Of a stretch of 64,000 bases of DNA, positions 59,528 to 64,000 are shown piece after piece. Within the stretch, counting starts at the first letter, position 1, and each line of letters starts with the position of its first letter. Source of the stretch: Sipunculus nudus. Its lineage: Eukaryota; Annelida; Sipuncula; Golfingiida; Sipunculidae. The stretch is from positions 27,130,362-27,194,361 of the forward strand of contig CM049307.1 in assembly GCA_026874595.1 (NCBI GenBank), written 5' to 3'. Both the position numbers and the translations under genes were made by a program. The notes beneath the pieces were generated by a model. The model did not search any database, was not told the origin of the DNA, and saw only the letters and a list, made by a program, of their open reading frames with translations.

Positions 59528-60959
59528 AGTTAACCAAGCAATTATTTTAATAATATTAACTTTCCACGAGCAAATATGCAACATTTACTTTAAGTTTCAA
59601 GTTTATTCTACAATGTATTTATGAGTTCAGATTTTGACATATATGCAAATTACCTTTGTAAAAATCAATTAAGTTTTATGATGATAATTGGCAATTTAAT
59701 TATGAAGCTATGGTTACCATGGAGAGTGAAAGTTAGGTAGAATAAAGGAAGGGTAGGGAGTAATGTGTACCTTTGTATAATAGTAAGGGTGGGAGTATAG
59801 TATACCTTAGTTTATTGAGACCATCAGGAGAGGGTGAGGGGGCAGGTTTTATCTACAAGTGTCCCAAGTTTGATATAACTCCATTGAGAAAATAAAACTC
59901 AAAAAGTTTATATATACGGGTGAGTGGCAATGAGAGGGTACTTGTAGATATGTGAAAAACCGGAGACCAGAAGAAAATTTATGATACACCACAAAAGGGA
60001 GCTATCATCAGGAACCAGAGAGAAAGAATGGATTAAGTTGTAGAGAGAAAAGAAATGAAACAAATCCTGATTTATGAAAGTGATACAGCCAATTAATGTC
60101 AACAGTCAATGCTGTTATAAGAAGTCTGTATACAACAGTACAGAGGGTAGATCATGACCTCATGCCCTGAACGGAGTGTGTACAGTACCCTGGTGTTGAT
60201 ACAGGGTACCTGATGGCCTATCACTGGTCTGTGATTGGTTGATGAGTATCAGGTATTGACAGGAAGGTGTAAGAGCCATATGAGGGACTTATCCACTTAG
60301 ACCATGAGATGAGGGTTGTTTTAAGAGATCAAGAGATTATATAGCTGGGGTTATTGCTAAGTGGCAAATAGTGTAAAAATGTAGGTATGTACAAGCTGGC
60401 CAGGTCAACTAGGAGGTAGTTCTTTGATTAGAGCATTAGCAGCATTACAAGACAAAGTGTTTAATATAAACGAGCACTATCTGACCCCAGTGTCTGTTAA
60501 ACCATGTCAGCACCTCTCCTGAAAATTGCAAAATGGTAATGTATAGAATAATGCACTGTAATTAATATTTTATTAATTAAAAGGTTCAAGGCAACATGTC
60601 ATGGTTCTGTATTCAGAAAAGAAAAAAAATCTTAGGTTAACATCTGATTTCCCTGTAAATAATACTGTAAGCTTTGGGTATTATCATAATGTTGGTAGTA
60701 GGATGAATTTTCATAAATTTTCAACAGTAAATGTTTTCTTATTATATGCTAATGAACAAATGTATTTGAAATTCAGATTCTGTTATACTTTGGTGAATAA
60801 CATTTTAAAATTAAGGAAAAGGTTTTACTGATTAATTATTAAAAATATAAAAGAATAAGTATATTTGGAATAAGTTAGTGCAGTAATGTAAATATCCTTT
60901 GGTGAACTGGACTTTGGAATAAATTGTTGTCTGCCTGCAGATAGCTTACCACAGTTCTT

Positions 60960-61870
60960 ATGAGTCTTGCTGATTCAGTTCAACCAGTACGCTCTTTACA
61001 CAGCGCTTTACCTATAGGGCTACTACCTATATCGTAAGGCGCTGTTTGTTATGACCTCGTATCCTGCTTTGCAACACCAGAGGGAAGCACTGTATTTTTG
61101 TCCAATCAGATTAAACTTTGTGCTGGAAGACAAAGCCAAGCGAGGAATACACGGAGCCAATCATATTCATTTCTTTTTGAGTGACAGCTTCTCCCCCAGC
61201 GTAACCATCTAAACAGGCCACAGGCTCAGAGAGAATTGCCCCTGACGTGGTTTGCTTAGGGCCTTGGCACATAGGATGCTCGGCCGGTGAGCTGTAATTC
61301 AAACGAAACGTAACAACAAAGGCTGCTTGCACACCTCGCTCGCTGGTTTCAGTTCTGCAGACAACAGATACATGGCTACGCTAACACAGTCATAATGTCA
61401 TAATCGAATCGGTCGATGATGCGAGAATGCAGAGGGAGCAATTTAAATTCGACCGGAAACTCATCAAACAGCGATTGAAGCGCGGCAATGGGCGGAGCCA
61501 GGATGCCTGTTGAGTGTTTGTTTTTTGGCATCTGATTGGCTGCTTGTCACATCGTACGCATGTTTATTTCAGGGGACAACAAACCGCCACCTGGTGTCTA
61601 AATATATCATAAACGGTCACAGCTGGCAGCGTGAAAATCAGTTGCTTCTTTAGAAGCACAAGATTTCCGCTGCCTCGGGAGCGTAGTTCAACCAGTTGCA
61701 CAGCACACTACATTGTACCTTGGCAGAATAAACAGACACTGTTTTATGTTTTACTGAGAGATGTTCATTGTAAGTGAGGAACCTGTGTTTATAATAGCTC
61801 TGTGTACACTGGCACTCGCTGCACGGCCTCATCATCATAGAAGCCTCATAACTCAGACTTCTTGGTCAGG
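60960..61870. promoter_or_regulatory. CpG-richer block, possible alternative promoter or enhancer
   Basis: This stretch is clearly richer in CG dinucleotides than the surrounding intron. It holds CCAAT boxes (CCAATCA near 61098 and 61157; inverse ATTGGC near 61539), a GC box (GGGCGGAGCC near 61490), and a CTCF-like CCGCCACCTGGTG near 61584. A 44-bp hairpin sits at its start (61001-61044). No coding exon with the PDZ signature follows. Genes of this family often use several promoters, but transcription here is only an inference. Confidence 0.35.
61001..61044. repeat. Strong 44-bp hairpin
   Basis: CAGCGCTTTAC pairs with GTAAGGCGCTG (11 bp, one G-U) and, within it, TATAGG with CCTATA (6 bp), leaving a loop of about 7 bases. 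It is too short for a usual microRNA precursor. Confidence 0.7.
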
Positions 61871-62772
61871 TTTAATGGAATAGGTTGCAATATTTTCTTT
61901 TCATTCAGTATTTTTAATGTGCTGATGCATAAGTTGTTTTTTATAGTTCTTTAAAAACAGAATAATCAAGATAAATTCAACAGACACTCAGTCTTTTCTT
62001 AAAATCAAAAGTGTGTCATCTTAATATAATGAGTAGGTTATGTAAGGAGGGGGGATGGGGTCCATATTGTGGGATGCTCCCAAAACCATGTGTGCATTCA
62101 CTTGTTTAGCCAATATTCCCAGGTACATTCATACAAAGTGACTGTACATATGTTGGTATTTCTTGATAATGTTCCTGAAAACAGATAATGATCAAGTTCT
62201 ACACCAAGATTTAATTGATTCTTCATTGGCCCATTCCTGAAATGCCCTGAAAATTTCATGAGATTCCATTCATGATTGCGTAAGTAATGTTTTGAACAAT
62301 CACACAAACATCAGACACACATAAACACACGCATGAATACACAGGGATAAACATTTAGCCTCCAGGAAGAGGCAATTACAAGAAAAATTGTGGAGTATTT
62401 ATAAAGGTGAACTGTCTGTATGAACATTTAAGATATAAACCAGACCAACTCATGTTACTGTAAAAATAACATGTACATCTGCAAGGTCCAGATAACACTA
62501 AATCTGTAAATACCACACACTGTTCCCAGATGCATCGTCAGCAATATAAAATGATAAAACCTCCAGAAGCTGTGATATTAGGTACATGTTTTTCCTACCA
62601 GCATGGTGTGAGCAGTCAGTGTTATTCTCTAAGGCAGGAGAGAGTATGAGTTGTATGACTACAAATCAGTTCATAATACAATACTCTCCACCTGGCTCCA
62701 CGGCTTGTTTAATGTACACGCTGCACTCGCCTGACCCTGTGTATATTGACTGCTCATGATTTGACTGGTATA

Positions 62773-62825
62773 TACAGGTATATGTCCCTGTGATAGATAT
62801 TCTTATATGTACAGGTATATGTCCC
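62773..62825 (+). repeat. Short direct repeat
   Basis: TACAGGTATATGTCCC occurs at 62773-62788 and again at 62810-62825, 37 bp apart. No function is suggested. Confidence 0.8.
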
Positions 62826-64000
62826 AATGACAGGTGAAGTCAGGTAGCAGTCTGTGTTTGTGGTTAGCTTATATCTGTCTGAAATTACATACCATGCTCA
62901 CATTTATTACCTCCAGGTTTGAAGTGCAACAGAGGTTATGTTTTCATCTGTTGTTTGGCCTTTCAGTTTTTTTATATATCTCTCATAAAATTCAAGAGAA
63001 ATTACTTTGAATGTTTGAAGTATGTGGAAGAAAACATTTCAAGTGACTTATTCACATTCCAGGTATAATTAATATACAGTGTATTCCCTTAAAAATTTTA
63101 TGGTAATAATTATGTCAGTATTTCATTCTAAAACTGGTCACTTACTCCTGAACAGAAGTGGAAAAAGCTTGCACCAAATGAGACCAGTGGTACAAAACGT
63201 AATGTAATGAGAACCAACAGTAGATTCAAATTTTAATTGAATTTGCTAAATAAGTTAAATATCTTTGAAATAGTCAGACATCAGTAATAACAGGTCAAAA
63301 CAGCTTTTTAGGAACTTAGGATATTAAGTGCAATCACTGGTGACCTGGTCAAATTTCAGCTAGGTGAATAAATACATTCTTGATTCATCAGCACTAGTTT
63401 GCATTCCCCAGGTGTTCATTACAAGTCACTGATTACTCAGGACAGGACTAATGCACTAGATGACCTGTCAGAGGTCAGTTAAGGTCCAGGTCACAGAGTA
63501 CAGTGTCAGAGCCTGGATCTTTGTTGCTGGTGACACTTCATATGAGTGTATGGTCACTAATTTTGTATAATGTATAATTTATGTAGAAATTTACCTTTCA
63601 GGTGCTTTCGGTATGTTGATATGGGATAAATTGACATATTTCTATCATGACAGTTCACTCTGTGGGGGCATTCTGGTACAGTGTCCCATTATTTCATAGA
63701 GACTTGCAACAGTGAATTCCAAACAGAATGATGTAATAATTGAAAGAGATACACATATATTTATAGCTATGGTATCCTGAGTACACAGATATCTTACTTT
63801 GTCAGGGAAGAATTGACTGGTAAAAATTTGAAGGTGAAACCGAATAGACCATTTCAGCATCACAGGCGCACAAGTGCGATGACCGACCTTGAGCCCAAGG
63901 TGAAAGGTCACCATTACCAAAACAAACTACATGCAGTCCTGACAACTTCTGCCGCTTCGTTTGTCAGACGCAGCAGATACACTGTGTTACTTGTTTCTCG

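Larger units (their letters stand above)
45728..64000 (+). other. Probable intron 1 of the PDZ gene
   Basis: No sequence for the remaining PDZ residues (the GxxAA...L..GD.I..I.G region expected next) was found on the + strand in this 18-kb stretch. Frames here are short and lack recognisable domains. Apart from the elements listed separately, 45728-47196, 48510-50090, 50321-50763, 51168-59324, 59530-60960 and 61870-64000 look like ordinary AT-rich non-coding DNA with scattered simple repeats. An unrelated gene nested inside cannot be ruled out by eye. Confidence 0.55.

Overview
The window is animal nuclear DNA. It holds intronless linker histone H1 genes with the metazoan histone 3' stem-loop, one spliced PDZ-domain exon, a tRNA-type SINE, hAT-like DNA transposons and very long AT-rich satellite. 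An H1-only (orphon-type) array, the H1 globular-domain sequence and about 170-bp satellites carried by mobile elements suggest a marine lophotrochozoan, most likely a mollusc. The species cannot be fixed from sequence alone.

Layout. 1-4928 is the right end of a satellite-bearing mobile element whose left part lies outside the window. 4929-20075 is a head-to-tail array of H1 units, all on the + strand. H1-A is cut by the first element; H1-B, H1-C and H1-D are intact; H1-E has a nonsense codon and a promoter split by a 1.94-kb insertion; H1-F has lost its globular domain; then comes the 5' stub of H1-G. 20076-40996 is a second, complete element of about 20.9 kb inserted in H1-G, and 40997-41540 is the rest of that gene. 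Older, diverged H1 spacer continues to about 42650.

The main discovery candidate is this element family. It has about 285-bp terminal inverted repeats starting CGACTGTGAAGTTCGACGG. Inside lie two arms of about 170-bp tandem monomers in opposite orientation (20361-28188 and 28194-40712) that meet head-on with no unique centre and no transposase. Flanking copies of the H1 sequence (TGTTTCCGGCA at 20065, TGTTCCCGGCA at 40997) are a 9-11 bp target-site duplication. The design resembles foldback elements (Drosophila FB, sea urchin TU) and Mutator-like long-TIR elements, but it is far larger and built of satellite. Two copies end inside H1 genes, at codon ~42 of H1-A and codon ~5 of H1-G.

42650-45570 is ordinary intergenic DNA. 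At 45575-45727 a TATA box and first coding exon start a PDZ gene of the ALP/Enigma/Zasp (PDLIM/LDB3) family. It ends in a clean splice donor, and no later exon is recognisable before 64000, so 45728-64000 is probably intron 1. This part contains a 1.3-kb hAT-type non-autonomous element with an 8-bp target duplication, a shorter hAT-like element, a SINE, a 100-bp near-palindrome, microsatellites, and a CpG-richer block at about 60960-61870 that may be an alternative promoter or enhancer.

The three intact H1 genes would supply linker histone for chromatin compaction. Each has a TATA box, an H1-box-like motif about 80-95 bp upstream of it, and both a stem-loop and a possible poly(A) signal. The array is turning over: units B and C are an essentially identical 2333-bp tandem duplication, while four other copies are broken.
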